64,000 nucleotides of DNA from Chelatococcus asaccharovorans (GCF_003201475.1 NZ_QJJK01000009.1:248001-312000), one strand, 5' to 3'; shown: positions 47,481 through 56,687, counted from the first letter of the stretch. The notes: generated by a model not told the origin, from the sequence alone. A program made the numbers and translations.

Positions 47481-48416
47481 ATGATCACGCGACGCAGTAC
47501 CCTGAAAATCGGCGGCATGGCCGCCCTCATGGCTCCCTTTGCGGGCTTCGGCGCCACAAGCGCCGGCGCGCAGGCCGGTCCGGATTTTCGCTTCGGCATC
47601 ATCGCCGATCCGCAATATGCGCCGGTCGTGCCGAACCTGAAATCGAACCGATACTACGCCAACAGCCTGTGGAAGCTGTCTGAAGCCATCACCACCCTGA
47701 ACAGGGAGGATCTGCAGTTCGTAGCCACCCTTGGCGATATCATAGATCGTCACTGGCAGAGCTTCGACGATATCATGCCGCTCTATGATGCGCTGAAGCA
47801 CAAGAAATTCTTCCTGCTCGGCAACCACGACTATGATGTAGCTGCCGACTATCTCAACTCCGTTGTGCGGACGGCGGGGATGCCGAGCGCCTATTACGAC
47901 TTTACCGGCGGTGGCTATCGCTTCATCGTCCTCGACGGCAATGACGTCAGCCTGTTTTCGACGCCCAAGGGCCATCCGAAGCAGGAGATCGCCCGCGAAC
48001 GTCTGAGGAAACTGCAGGAGGCCAACGCCATGAACGCGATGACCTGGAACGGTTCGCTCAGCGACGAGCAGTTTGCATGGCTGCAAGCGACCCTGGACAA
48101 GGCCAAGCAGGCAGGCGAAAAGGTCATCATACTCTGCCACTATCCCGTCTTTCCCGCCAATGTGCACAATCTGTGGGACAGCGAGCGGATCGTGGATCTC
48201 CTGACGAGCTACGACAATTTCGTGGCCTATTTCAACGGCCACAATCACGCCGGCAACTACGGCGAAGTGTCCGGCAAGTATTTCGTCAATTTCAAGGGCA
48301 TGGTCGACACGCCCGATATCTCGGCGTTTTCCGTGATCGAGGTGTATGGTGACAAGATCGCGATCCGAGGTTTCGGCCGTGAGACGAGCCGAAGCCTGAG
48401 CATCCGCACCGTCTGA
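47481..48416 (+). CDS. Tat-exported metallophosphoesterase
   Basis: A 311-residue calcineurin-like phosphoesterase. The N-terminus MITRRSTLKIGGMAALMAP has the twin-arginine pattern (RRSTLK), so it is exported folded. The metal-binding motifs are IIADPQYAP, ATLGDIIDRH, LLGNHDYD, ILCHYPVF and YFNGHNHAGNYG. The sequence resembles ADP-ribose/CDP-alcohol diphosphatase-type phosphoesterases, but the substrate is not determined here. It is convergent with the transglutaminase pair downstream, leaving a nine-base gap. Confidence 0.88.
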   Translation: MITRRSTLKIGGMAALMAPFAGFGATSAGAQAGPDFRFGIIADPQYAPVVPNLKSNRYYANSLWKLSEAITTLNREDLQFVATLGDIIDRHWQSFDDIMPLYDALKHKKFFLLGNHDYDVAADYLNSVVRTAGMPSAYYDFTGGGYRFIVLDGNDVSLFSTPKGHPKQEIARERLRKLQEANAMNAMTWNGSLSDEQFAWLQATLDKAKQAGEKVIILCHYPVFPANVHNLWDSERIVDLLTSYDNFVAYFNGHNHAGNYGEVSGKYFVNFKGMVDTPDISAFSVIEVYGDKIAIRGFGRETSRSLSIRTV

Positions 48417-48425
48417 AGCTGCGGC

Positions 48426-49232
48426 TCACACCAGCTCGTCGGTCACCACGGTGAACTCAGCGAGGCTCGCTGGCCCGAAGCTGGTCGAGATGGCGACGTC
48501 GGTTGCATCACGGCCGGTCGCCATCAGGATGCGGCCGATGCGCGGCGTATTGTGCCGGGCATCGAAGGTGTGCCAGCGGCCACCGAGCCAGACCTCGAAC
48601 CAGGCGCTGAAATCCATCGGATAATCGACAGGCGGGATCCCGATGTCGCCGAGATAGCCGGTGCAATAGCGCGCCGGAATATTCATGCAGCGGCACAAGG
48701 TTATGGCGAGATGCGCGTAGTCGCGGCAGACGCCGATGCGGTCCGCGAAACCGCCGGCGGCCGTGCGCGCCGTCGAGGCGTGTTCATAGCCGAAGGTGAT
48801 ATGGTCGTGCACGAAATCGCAGATGGCCTGGACGCGCGCCCAGCCGGGCGCAGTCTGCCCGAAGCGGCTCCAGGCTTCATCCGATAGCTTGTCGGTGTCG
48901 CAATAGCGGCTGCCGAGAAGATAGATCAGAACGTCGTCCGGCAGGTCCTCAATGGGATGCTGCTCCGCGTCCGGCGTCACCGGGTCCGGCTCGCCGCTGT
49001 CGGCCATGACGAAGTCCGTCGACAGGGTCAGTATCCCGGCAGGAGCGGTGAGGCGGCCGCAGCGATTGCCCATGCTGTCGATGTAGAAGGAGATAGGCAC
49101 CGGCGGATCGGTGGCGATGATGTGCGGTGTCAGGAGATCGGCGTCGCGCGAGGGATGGATGCTGAGAAGAATGAGCATCGGCGTCGGCTGAGGGCAGTCG
49201 TAGGCGATCTGATACCCCGCACGAATCTTCAT
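48426..49232 (-). CDS. Transglutaminase-like protein (first)
   Basis: A 268-residue protein of the transglutaminase-like superfamily with the Cys-His-Asp triad segments: Cys in FADRIGVCRDYAHLAI, His and Asp in GGRWHTFDARHNTPRIGR. The N-terminal beta domain (AYDCPQPTPMLILLSIHPSR) is the bacterial transglutaminase-like N-terminal region. In bacteria such proteins are often proteases or hydrolases, and the substrate is unknown. GGGAG is five bases upstream of the ATG. It lies 120 bases from a second paralogue on the same strand; no signal peptide, so probably cytoplasmic. Confidence 0.88.
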   Translation of the reverse strand: MKIRAGYQIAYDCPQPTPMLILLSIHPSRDADLLTPHIIATDPPVPISFYIDSMGNRCGRLTAPAGILTLSTDFVMADSGEPDPVTPDAEQHPIEDLPDDVLIYLLGSRYCDTDKLSDEAWSRFGQTAPGWARVQAICDFVHDHITFGYEHASTARTAAGGFADRIGVCRDYAHLAITLCRCMNIPARYCTGYLGDIGIPPVDYPMDFSAWFEVWLGGRWHTFDARHNTPRIGRILMATGRDATDVAISTSFGPASLAEFTVVTDELV

Positions 49233-49352
49233 TGCGACTCCCTTTTTGACTACGCCCAGCATCACCCGATACCAACCGGCACGCGGGGTGGAGCACCGCG
49301 GCCTTGCAAGGTCAGTTCTATGAAACGGCCTGATAAATAGGCAATGTCTGCG

Positions 49353-50330
49353 CTAATATCGCTGATCCACAACGCGTCGCTCGCCGTCGCGTTCCGCTGC
49401 TCCGGCCGGAATCTCCGCTTGGCCTGCGTCAGATCGATCCGACGCACGATCTGACGACGGATCTGACGAGACTTGCACTTCGACGACCATGTCGAGCGCA
49501 TCGCCCGACAGGCCGATCCATGTGCCGGACAGCGGCACCGCCTGGCTCGGGTCCCGGGCGACAGCCACCCGGATGAGATCCTTGTTGCCGATGATGCCGT
49601 TGGTGGGGTCGAATTCCACCCAGCCGGCGCCAGGCAGATAAACCTGGCACCAGGCATGGGTCGCCCCTCCGCCGAGCCGTGCGGGGCCGTCGCGATCCGG
49701 CACGTAGAGATAGCCCGTGACGAAACGCGCCGCGAGACCGAGCGAGCGGACCGCTTCCATCATCAGCAGCGCGAAATCGCGGCAGGTTCCCTGGCGCAGC
49801 GCCAGCGTCATGGCGGGAGGCTGGATCCCGGCCTCACTCCGCCGGCTGTACCGGAAGCTCTCCTGGATGGCGCAGGTCATCGTCATCAGGAGCGTGCCGG
49901 TATCCGTCGGATGGCCGACGCGCAGGAACTGGCGTGCCCAGTTGGACACGACGTGGTCGGGATCGGGATAGTGGGGCTCCATGCAGCGGGCGAGATCCGG
50001 CAGTTCCTCGGCGCTATAGGCGAAGGGATAGGTCTTCGCGTCGGCATCCATCTGGAAGTCCGGGGCGTTGAGCGGCGAGTGTTCGAGCTGGATCCGGCTG
50101 TCGAAAGTCAGCTCGCTGGCGCGGCCGGAGAAGCGGGCCAGTGCGACGCAATTGCCGAAGACATCGTGAATCCAGCGGATCGAGACGGGCTTCGGCGTGA
50201 TCATCAGCTGGCTTTCCAGGAGCCGCTGGTCATAGCTGTCGCGGGGGCGGAACATCATGCGATGCTCGCCGAAGGCGACCGGTTGCCGGTAGCGATAGGT
50301 CGTGACATGCCTGACGGTGAGGACGGTCAT
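49353..50330 (-). CDS. Transglutaminase-like protein (second)
   Basis: A 325-residue homologue of the neighbouring gene with the extended bacterial form: N-terminal domain VRHVTTYRYRQPVAFGEHRM, catalytic Cys in RQGTCRDFALLMMEAVR, His in GGGATHAWCQVYLPGAG and Asp in WVEFDPTNGIIG. The pair of long and short forms in tandem is common in alphaproteobacteria and may be linked to cyanophycin-like or protein modification, but I cannot assign a substrate. The ATG used begins the conserved domain; an in-frame run upstream to 50546 is not family-like. Confidence 0.88.
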   Translation of the reverse strand: MTVLTVRHVTTYRYRQPVAFGEHRMMFRPRDSYDQRLLESQLMITPKPVSIRWIHDVFGNCVALARFSGRASELTFDSRIQLEHSPLNAPDFQMDADAKTYPFAYSAEELPDLARCMEPHYPDPDHVVSNWARQFLRVGHPTDTGTLLMTMTCAIQESFRYSRRSEAGIQPPAMTLALRQGTCRDFALLMMEAVRSLGLAARFVTGYLYVPDRDGPARLGGGATHAWCQVYLPGAGWVEFDPTNGIIGNKDLIRVAVARDPSQAVPLSGTWIGLSGDALDMVVEVQVSSDPSSDRASDRSDAGQAEIPAGAAERDGERRVVDQRY

Positions 50331-50806
50331 CGCGGCGTTGCCGGATAACAGAATATCCGATCGCGGGGCCGGGCCAGGCTCCGCCCCATGCGGATCATCA
50401 TACAGGTCCTGAGCGCGATCCTCGCGATCGCGCCTGTGCTCCGGTCTGGGCATGGCCAACGGCCTGTCACCTTCATCATCGTTCGATCCCCGTCGCAGCG
50501 TGTCACGATTCGCAAAGCCGGGGTTTGCGAAAATCGTACCAGCCAAAAGGATCTCTTGCGTCTGGCATTGTCAGTCTATCACCGATCGCGGGGAATGCCC
50601 CGCGAGGCGCCCTTCTCGGGGAAGACTGTGGCCGTTTCGCGAGAGGCGGCCCTCCGCATCGCGATCGGGACACCGGCTGTGGCCGACAGGCAGCAGTCAC
50701 ACGGAGCGGTCATGGAATGAGCGGCGATTGCCCAGGGGATGGGCAGCTGGAGGGCGGGGCGGGCAATTAAATTTCGCCCTTGCCCGTCTTAATGGCAATT
50801 TCTGTC
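50331..50806. other. Gene-free stretch before the ilvI leader
   Basis: About 475 bases with several open frames on both strands (for example 50388-50720 on the plus strand) but none with a ribosome-binding site, normal codon use or a recognisable family. I see no large repeat. It is the upstream part of a 740-base interval before ilvI. Confidence 0.5.
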
Positions 50807-50835
50807 TTGACCCGATCCGGGCTCTCTACTAACGT
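50807..50835 (+). promoter_or_regulatory. Likely promoter of the ilvI leader transcript
   Basis: TTGACC (five of six matches to TTGACA) is followed by CGATCC and then CTCTCTACTAACGT. A -10 of TAACGT at 17-base spacing or TACTAA at 14-base spacing is possible; neither is strong. It stands about 30 bases before the leader peptide start. Confidence 0.45.
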
Positions 50836-50866
50836 CCCGCCAATTCTGGTTGAGGATGACGAGCGC

Positions 50867-50917
50867 ATGCGCGTGAAGCTTATTGTATCGGGGGCGCCAT
50901 CGACGGAGCGGGATTGA
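50867..50917 (+). CDS. ilvI leader peptide (16 residues)
   Basis: Short frame ATG..TGA with the sequence MRVKLIVSGAPSTERD. The cluster Val-Lys-Leu-Ile-Val is made of three branched-chain residue types in a row, the pattern expected of a leader peptide for attenuation by starvation for Val, Leu or Ile. GAGGA lies about ten bases upstream. The frame ends inside the loop of the long hairpin at 50894-50941, so ribosome position would decide which RNA structures form. Confidence 0.7.
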   Translation: MRVKLIVSGAPSTERD

Positions 50918-50969
50918 CCCCGCAGGTCCGTTTGGTGGCGCATGCAAGGCTCCTTCGGGGGCCTTTTTT
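50894..50969 (+). promoter_or_regulatory. Attenuator of the ilvI operon
   Basis: Two hairpins. The first pairs GCGCCA (50894) with TGGCGC (ending 50941), with inner stems ACGGA/TCCGT and GCGGG/CCCGC. The second is a terminator: AAGGCTCC / GGGGCCTT with a TTCG loop at 50946-50965, followed by TTTTG. A short antiterminator pair is possible between GGAGC in the first stem and GCTCC in the terminator stem. Attenuation of the Caulobacter ilvBN operon is known, and this is a comparable arrangement. Confidence 0.75.
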
Positions 50970-51014
50970 GTTGCCCGATCCGGATCCGTCTCCCAAGCGC
51001 GACGCAAGACGTAG

Positions 51015-51062
51015 CGACTTCTACTCGTCGCGATCTCCACTCGGAGCGACTTCCACTCGGAG
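51015..51062. repeat. 16-bp tandem repeat carrying the ilvI ribosome-binding site
   Basis: Three contiguous copies: CGACTTCTACTCGTCG, CGATCTCCACTCGGAG and CGACTTCCACTCGGAG. The GGAG of the third copy is eight bases before the ilvI ATG and acts as its Shine-Dalgarno. Confidence 0.8.
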
Positions 51063-51070
51063 CGAATTTC

Positions 51071-52867
51071 ATGAGCAAGACCAAGAGCGAAACGGTGAGC
51101 GAAACAGCAAACGAGACCATGAGCGGCGCCGAGATGGTCGTGCGGGCGCTCCAGGATCAGGGCGTCGAGCATCTCTTCGGCTATCCCGGCGGTGCTGTAC
51201 TTCCCATTTATGATGCGCTGTTCCACCAGGACACCGTTCGCCACATTCTGGTCCGGCATGAGCAGGCGGCGGTTCATGCGGCCGAGGGCTATGCCCGCTC
51301 GTCGGGCAAGGTCGGCTGCGTGCTCGTGACCTCCGGCCCGGGCGCGACCAATGCCGTGACCGGCCTGACGGATGCGCTCATGGATTCGATCCCGGTCGTC
51401 TGCATCACCGGCCAGGTGCCGACGCAGTTGATCGGCTCGGACGCCTTCCAGGAGGCGGATACCGTCGGCATCACCCGTCACTGCACCAAGCACAACTATC
51501 TCGTGAAGCGGATCGAGGATCTGCCGCGCGTCCTGCACGAGGCCTTCTATGTGGCCTCGCATGGTCGGCCGGGTCCGGTTGTCATCGACATCCCGAAGGA
51601 CATCCAGTTTGCCAAGGGCGCCTATGCGCGGCCGACGGACAACCAGCACAAGACGTACCGTCCGGTGGTCTCCGGCGATATCGAGAGGATCCGCGCCGCG
51701 GTCGCGCTGATGGCCTCGGCCAAGCGTCCGATCTTCTACACCGGCGGCGGCGTCATCAATTCCGGCCCTGAGGCGGCCAGGCTGTTGCGCGAACTGGTGC
51801 GGCTGACGGGATTTCCCATCACATCCACCCTGATGGGTCTCGGCGCCTATCCGGCCTCCGACCAGCAGTTCCTGGGCATGCTCGGTATGCACGGCACCTA
51901 CGAGGCCAACCATGCGATGCATGACTGTGACGTCATGATCAATATCGGCGCCCGTTTCGACGACCGGATCACCGGGCGCATCGACGCGTTCTCGCCGGGC
52001 TCACGCAAGATCCACATCGATATCGATCCCTCGTCGATCAACAAGAACGTCAAGGCCGATATCGGGATCGTCGGCGATTGCGCCCACGTGCTCGAGGATA
52101 TGCTGCGCCTCTGGAAGGGCTTGCCACAAGACGTCGAGAAGCCGAGCCTGAAGGGCTGGTGGGGCAAGATCGCGGGTTGGCGGGCGCGCAACTGCCTCGC
52201 CTATCGGCCTTCGGACACGGTCATCAAGCCGCAATATGCCCTGGAGCGTCTGCAGGCCCTGACGGAAGGTCGCGACACCTACATCACGACGGAAGTCGGA
52301 CAACACCAGATGTGGGCGGCCCAGTTCCTGAAGTTCGACGAGCCCAATCGCTGGATGACCTCCGGCGGCCTCGGCACCATGGGCTACGGCCTGCCGGCCG
52401 CCATCGGTGCGCAGATCGCCCATCCCGAGGCGCTTGTCATCGACGTGGCGGGCGAGGCGTCCATCCTCATGAACATGCAGGAGATGTCCACCGCTCTGCA
52501 GCACCGTCTGCCGATCAAGGTCTTCATCCTGAACAACGAATATATGGGGATGGTGCGCCAGTGGCAGGAATTGCTGCACGGCGGCCGCTATTCGGAGAGC
52601 TATTCGCATTCGCTCCCCGATTTCGTGAAGCTGGCGGAGGCCTATGGCGGCGTCGGCATCCGCTGCGACAATCCTGCCGATCTCGACGCGGCGATCCTCG
52701 AGATGATCGATACGCCGCGCCCGGTGATCTTCGACTGTATCGTCGACAAGATGGAGAACTGCTTCCCCATGATCCCGTCGGGCAAGGCGCATAACGAGAT
52801 GATCCTCGGCGACGCCGCGGAGGATATCGGCGCGATCATCGACGAGAAGGGCAAGGCGCTGGTGTGA
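51071..52867 (+). CDS. ilvI: Acetolactate synthase large subunit
   Basis: TPP-dependent enzyme for the first common step of valine, leucine and isoleucine synthesis; also makes acetohydroxybutyrate. The 598-residue product has the catalytic Glu64 in LVRHEQAAVHAAEGYARSS, the central FAD-binding region, and a C-terminal TPP domain with GEASILMNMQE (residues 461-471) and ILNNEYMGMV (from 486). The Asp normally found in GDxS is Glu462 here. The first ~18 residues are a low-complexity Ser/Thr/Glu extension. The start follows GGAG by eight bases. Regulated by the leader attenuator upstream and, through IlvN, by feedback. Confidence 0.96.
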   Translation: MSKTKSETVSETANETMSGAEMVVRALQDQGVEHLFGYPGGAVLPIYDALFHQDTVRHILVRHEQAAVHAAEGYARSSGKVGCVLVTSGPGATNAVTGLTDALMDSIPVVCITGQVPTQLIGSDAFQEADTVGITRHCTKHNYLVKRIEDLPRVLHEAFYVASHGRPGPVVIDIPKDIQFAKGAYARPTDNQHKTYRPVVSGDIERIRAAVALMASAKRPIFYTGGGVINSGPEAARLLRELVRLTGFPITSTLMGLGAYPASDQQFLGMLGMHGTYEANHAMHDCDVMINIGARFDDRITGRIDAFSPGSRKIHIDIDPSSINKNVKADIGIVGDCAHVLEDMLRLWKGLPQDVEKPSLKGWWGKIAGWRARNCLAYRPSDTVIKPQYALERLQALTEGRDTYITTEVGQHQMWAAQFLKFDEPNRWMTSGGLGTMGYGLPAAIGAQIAHPEALVIDVAGEASILMNMQEMSTALQHRLPIKVFILNNEYMGMVRQWQELLHGGRYSESYSHSLPDFVKLAEAYGGVGIRCDNPADLDAAILEMIDTPRPVIFDCIVDKMENCFPMIPSGKAHNEMILGDAAEDIGAIIDEKGKALV

Positions 52868-52882
52868 GTGGCTGTCGGATTG

Positions 52883-53020
52883 GTCATCCCGGGGCGCTGC
52901 GTCAGCGGCGAGCCCGGGATCCAGAACCGATGCCCGTCCACGCTGGCCGGGATTGGCCAGGGCTTGAAACGTCTCGGTTCTGGATCCCGGACAGGCCCTG
53001 ACCGGGCCTTCCGGGATGAC
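52883..53020. repeat. Palindromic repeat after ilvI
   Basis: About 138 bases with inverted arms: GTCATCCCGG..GGGATCCAGAACC on the left and GGTTCTGGATCCC..CCGGGATGAC on the right. Each arm carries an internal hairpin (GCTGCGTCAGCG-type and GGCCCTGACCGGGCC). It is related in layout, but not in detail, to the repeats at 13.85 kb and 54.49 kb. Confidence 0.8.
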
Positions 53021-53138
53021 AGGGGGCAATCTCACTGAGTGTCAGGCGAGATGATCGGTTCCCTCACAATTTTTCATTGGAACGCGTGTGATCTCGGCGT
53101 CACGGTCAGTGACCACCCTCGTCAGAACGGAACCTTCC

Positions 53139-53834
53139 ATGCCGACGCTCGTCATCGCCAACAAGCTCTATTCCTCCTGGTCGCTGCGGCCGTGGATTCT
53201 CCTGCGCCAGCTCGGCATTCCCTTCGAGGAGGTGCTGATCCCGCTGGATCAGCCCGACACCAAGGCGCGCATCCTCGCGCTGTCGCCCGGCGGCACCGTA
53301 CCCATCCTCATCGACGAGGGGGCGACCGTATGGGAATCCGCGGCGATCATGGACTATGCGCATGAGCGTTGGCCCGAGGCCGGCGTATGGCCGAAAGACC
53401 GGATCGCGCGCGCGGTCGCGCGCTCCGTTTCCGGCGAGATGCATGCGGGGTTCCGGGGGCTGCGCGCCGCCTGTCCGATGAACCTTGGCAAGGTCTTTGC
53501 CGCGCGGGATCGCGGGCCCGACGTTGAGCGCGACGTCGATCGCATCACGGCGATCTGGCGTGATGCGCGCAAGCGTTTCGGCGCGGGCGGGCCCTTCCTG
53601 TTCGGCGCTTTCTCAGCCGCCGACGCGATGTTCGCGCCGGTCGTCACGCGCTTCATCTCCTATTCCATCCCGGTGGACCCGGACACCCGCCACTACATGG
53701 ATGCCGTCATCGGCACGGCCGCGTTCCAGGAATGGAAGGATGCGGCCCTCAAGGAAACATGGGTCGTCGCCCATGACGAGCCGGATGAGCCCGTCGTGAC
53801 CGATCTCCGACCCAATCGGCCTGGAAAGACCTGA
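53139..53834 (+). CDS. Glutathione S-transferase family protein
   Basis: A 231-residue protein with an N-terminal thioredoxin-like GST domain (MPTLVIANKLYSSWSLRPWI) containing the Ser of the SSWS region as the probable catalytic residue. It has SPGGTVPILID and WESAAIMDYAHER for glutathione binding and a C-terminal helical domain (GPFLFGAFSAADAMFAPVV). Resembles the YfcF/zeta-like bacterial GSTs. It is inserted between the large and small acetolactate synthase genes, without an obvious link to the pathway. A start at 53088 would add 17 residues. Confidence 0.88.
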   Translation: MPTLVIANKLYSSWSLRPWILLRQLGIPFEEVLIPLDQPDTKARILALSPGGTVPILIDEGATVWESAAIMDYAHERWPEAGVWPKDRIARAVARSVSGEMHAGFRGLRAACPMNLGKVFAARDRGPDVERDVDRITAIWRDARKRFGAGGPFLFGAFSAADAMFAPVVTRFISYSIPVDPDTRHYMDAVIGTAAFQEWKDAALKETWVVAHDEPDEPVVTDLRPNRPGKT

Positions 53835-53874
53835 CATTATGCGCCATTTCCCACCCCCTTCACGAGGCAACCCC

Positions 53875-54408
53875 ATGTCGTCCGTCTATTCGGAACCGTC
53901 GCCCGCCGCGCCCACGTCGCGTCATACCCTCGCGGTCATCGTCGATAACGAGCCCGGCGTTCTCGCTCGCATCGCGGGGCTGTTCTCGGGGCGCGGCTAC
54001 AATATCGAGAGCCTGACGGTCTCGGAGACGGAACACGAGAAGCATCTCTCGCGCATCACGATCGTCACGACCGGTACGGAAGCCGAGATCGAGCAGATCA
54101 AGGCGCAGCTCGCGCGGCTCGTGCCGGTGCATCGGGTGCGTGATCTGTCCGACGAGGGGCCAGCGATCGAGCGCGAGCTCGTGCTCCTGAAGGTGGTGGG
54201 GCAAGGCGATCAGCGCGTCGAGGCGTTGCGACTGGCGCAGGCCTTCGGCGCCCGCACCCTTGATGCGACGCTGTCCTCGTTCATCTTCGAGTTCACCGGT
54301 GCCTTGGAGGATGTGGAGCGCTTCATCGGCATCATGGCCGATTGCGGCCTCGTCGAGGTGTCGCGCACCGGCGTCGCAGCGATGAGCCGCGGCGCAGAAG
54401 CGATGTGA
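53875..54408 (+). CDS. ilvN: Acetolactate synthase small (regulatory) subunit
   Basis: Regulatory partner of IlvI that confers valine feedback inhibition and full activity. The 177-residue product has an N-terminal ACT domain (HTLAVIVDNEPGVLARIAGLFSGR is the ACT core, quoted here as DNEPGVLARIAGLFSGRGYN) and a C-terminal ALS_ss_C domain (LVLLKVVGQGDQRVEALRL, FIGIMADCGLVEVSRTGVAA). GAGG is seven bases before the ATG; an in-frame ATG 12 codons earlier is less likely. It is separated from ilvI by the GST gene and a repeat, so it may have its own promoter. Confidence 0.94.
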   Translation: MSSVYSEPSPAAPTSRHTLAVIVDNEPGVLARIAGLFSGRGYNIESLTVSETEHEKHLSRITIVTTGTEAEIEQIKAQLARLVPVHRVRDLSDEGPAIERELVLLKVVGQGDQRVEALRLAQAFGARTLDATLSSFIFEFTGALEDVERFIGIMADCGLVEVSRTGVAAMSRGAEAM

Positions 54409-54486
54409 CGCCGGACGCCGAGCGGGGATGACACCGTGATCGGATCATCGCCTGTCCGATATTCAGGGGCGGAGGCAATCCAGTTC

Positions 54487-54593
54487 GTGTCATCCCCGGC
54501 GTCGCGTAGCGACGGGAAGGGGATCCATGAATTGGGACGCTTTCTCTTTGGATCCCCTTCCCGGGCTGCTGCGCATCCCGCCGGGGATGACAC
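54487..54593. repeat. Two-armed palindromic repeat, copy 2
   Basis: About 107 bases with perfect inverted ends GTGTCATCCCCGG / CCGGGGATGACAC. The left arm has GCGTCGCGTAGCGACGGGAA and the right arm GGGCTGCTGCGCATCC. It is the reverse orientation of the repeat at 13849-13956 with arms swapped, and lies in the gap after ilvN. Confidence 0.85.
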
Positions 54594-54664
54594 GGAGGGG
54601 TCTCGTGCGGACTTTGCGGCGTCATGGTCGGGCTTGTCCCGACTATCCCTGAATGCCCGCCCGC

Positions 54665-55213
54665 TCAGCCGGCGAAGCCGCCCTCGTCGAGAAAGCGCTG
54701 CTCGTCCTCCGTCATGGCGCGGCCGAGCAGGGGGTTGCGATGCGGAAAACGACCGAAGCGGACGATGATGGCGCGATGTTCCTCGGCAAAGGGCAGGCCT
54801 TCGGCCGGGCCGTTGGCCTTATAGAGCGCGAGGCAATGATCCTGGTCGGCGAGGTCCTCGGAATGCATGAGCGGCAGATAAAAGAACTGCCGTTCGATTG
54901 GTTCGACCGTGCGGTCAAAGCCGCGCAGGATGGCGCGGCCGGCCACCTCGCGGGCGAGCGGATCGGTCGCGAAGCTGCGTGCGGTGCCGCGGAACATGTT
55001 GCGCGGGAATTGGTCGAGCAGGATGATGAGGGCGAGCGCTGCCTTCGGCACCTGCTCCCAGGCGGTCAGCCCTCCTTCCGCGGCCTGCTCATGCAGCGCC
55101 AGGAAGCGCGCGCGGACTTCCTCGTCGAAGCTGGCGTCCTTGGTATACCAACGGTCCGGCCCCGCTTCGAACCAAAAAGTCAGGACATCCCTGATGCCGG
55201 GGTGAGTGGTCAT
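54665..55213 (-). CDS. DUF924 family protein
   Basis: A 182-residue all-helical protein with the DUF924 pattern: VLTFWFEAGPDRWYTKDASF, ALALIILLDQFPRNMFRGTA, FFYLPLMHSEDLADQDHCLA and FGRFPHRNPLLGRAMTEDEQ. The fold is TPR-like; no enzymatic role is established. Leftward, alone between ilvN and ilvC. No unusual features besides a ribosome-binding site AGGAGGCAACCC just upstream of the ATG. Confidence 0.9.
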   Translation of the reverse strand: MTTHPGIRDVLTFWFEAGPDRWYTKDASFDEEVRARFLALHEQAAEGGLTAWEQVPKAALALIILLDQFPRNMFRGTARSFATDPLAREVAGRAILRGFDRTVEPIERQFFYLPLMHSEDLADQDHCLALYKANGPAEGLPFAEEHRAIIVRFGRFPHRNPLLGRAMTEDEQRFLDEGGFAG

Positions 55214-55337
55214 GGGTTGCCTCCTCCAATCGACTGAAACTTGAGTGTGGCGTTTCGTGCAAACCGCTCATTCGCGAATGCCACTTGACCGAACGCGCCA
55301 CTCACGCTTTACCGCCGCCAGTGCAGCGGCAGTATGA

Positions 55338-56411
<1,074 letters not shown>

Positions 56412-56444
56412 TTGCCGACGGCGATCACTCGGTTTCTGCGAAAG

Positions 56445-56470
56445 GGCGGCTCAGGCCGCCCTTTTTTGTT
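56445..56470 (+). terminator. Terminator after ilvC
   Basis: A 6-bp stem GGGCGG / CCGCCC with loop CTCAGG, followed by TTTTTTG; a clear intrinsic terminator about 35 bases after the ilvC stop. Confidence 0.9.
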
Positions 56471-56489
56471 GGCGACGCGGCCGGGCTGC

Positions 56490-56645
56490 GCCGATCCCTC
56501 CCCTCAGGGGAGGGGGGCGCCGCAGGCGCCGGGTGGGGTCCACCGGAGGTTGACCCAACGGCAATATTGGCCGGCCTGGTATCGTCTACTGCGGCGTGCT
56601 CCCCACCCGACCTCGCTGGCGCGAGGCCACCGGAGGGATCAGCGC
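56490..56645. repeat. Palindromic repeat cluster after ilvC
   Basis: Contains CCCTCCCCTCAGGGGAGGG and GGCGCCGCAGGCGCC, followed by a GTGGGGTCCACC segment and, further on, CTCCCCACCC..GAGGCCACCGGAGGGATCAG. It resembles the second palindrome of the murC-murB gap (1160-1215), including the GGGTGGGG tail. Confidence 0.75.
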
Positions 56646-56687
56646 GGGCTGCACCCCTTTTCATCTCCCTCGTGCGAGGCACGTCCT

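Noticed and set aside
50388-50720. A 110-codon rightward frame with a hydrophobic start before the ilvI leader
   Set aside because: No ribosome-binding site, irregular codon use and no family; considered non-coding.
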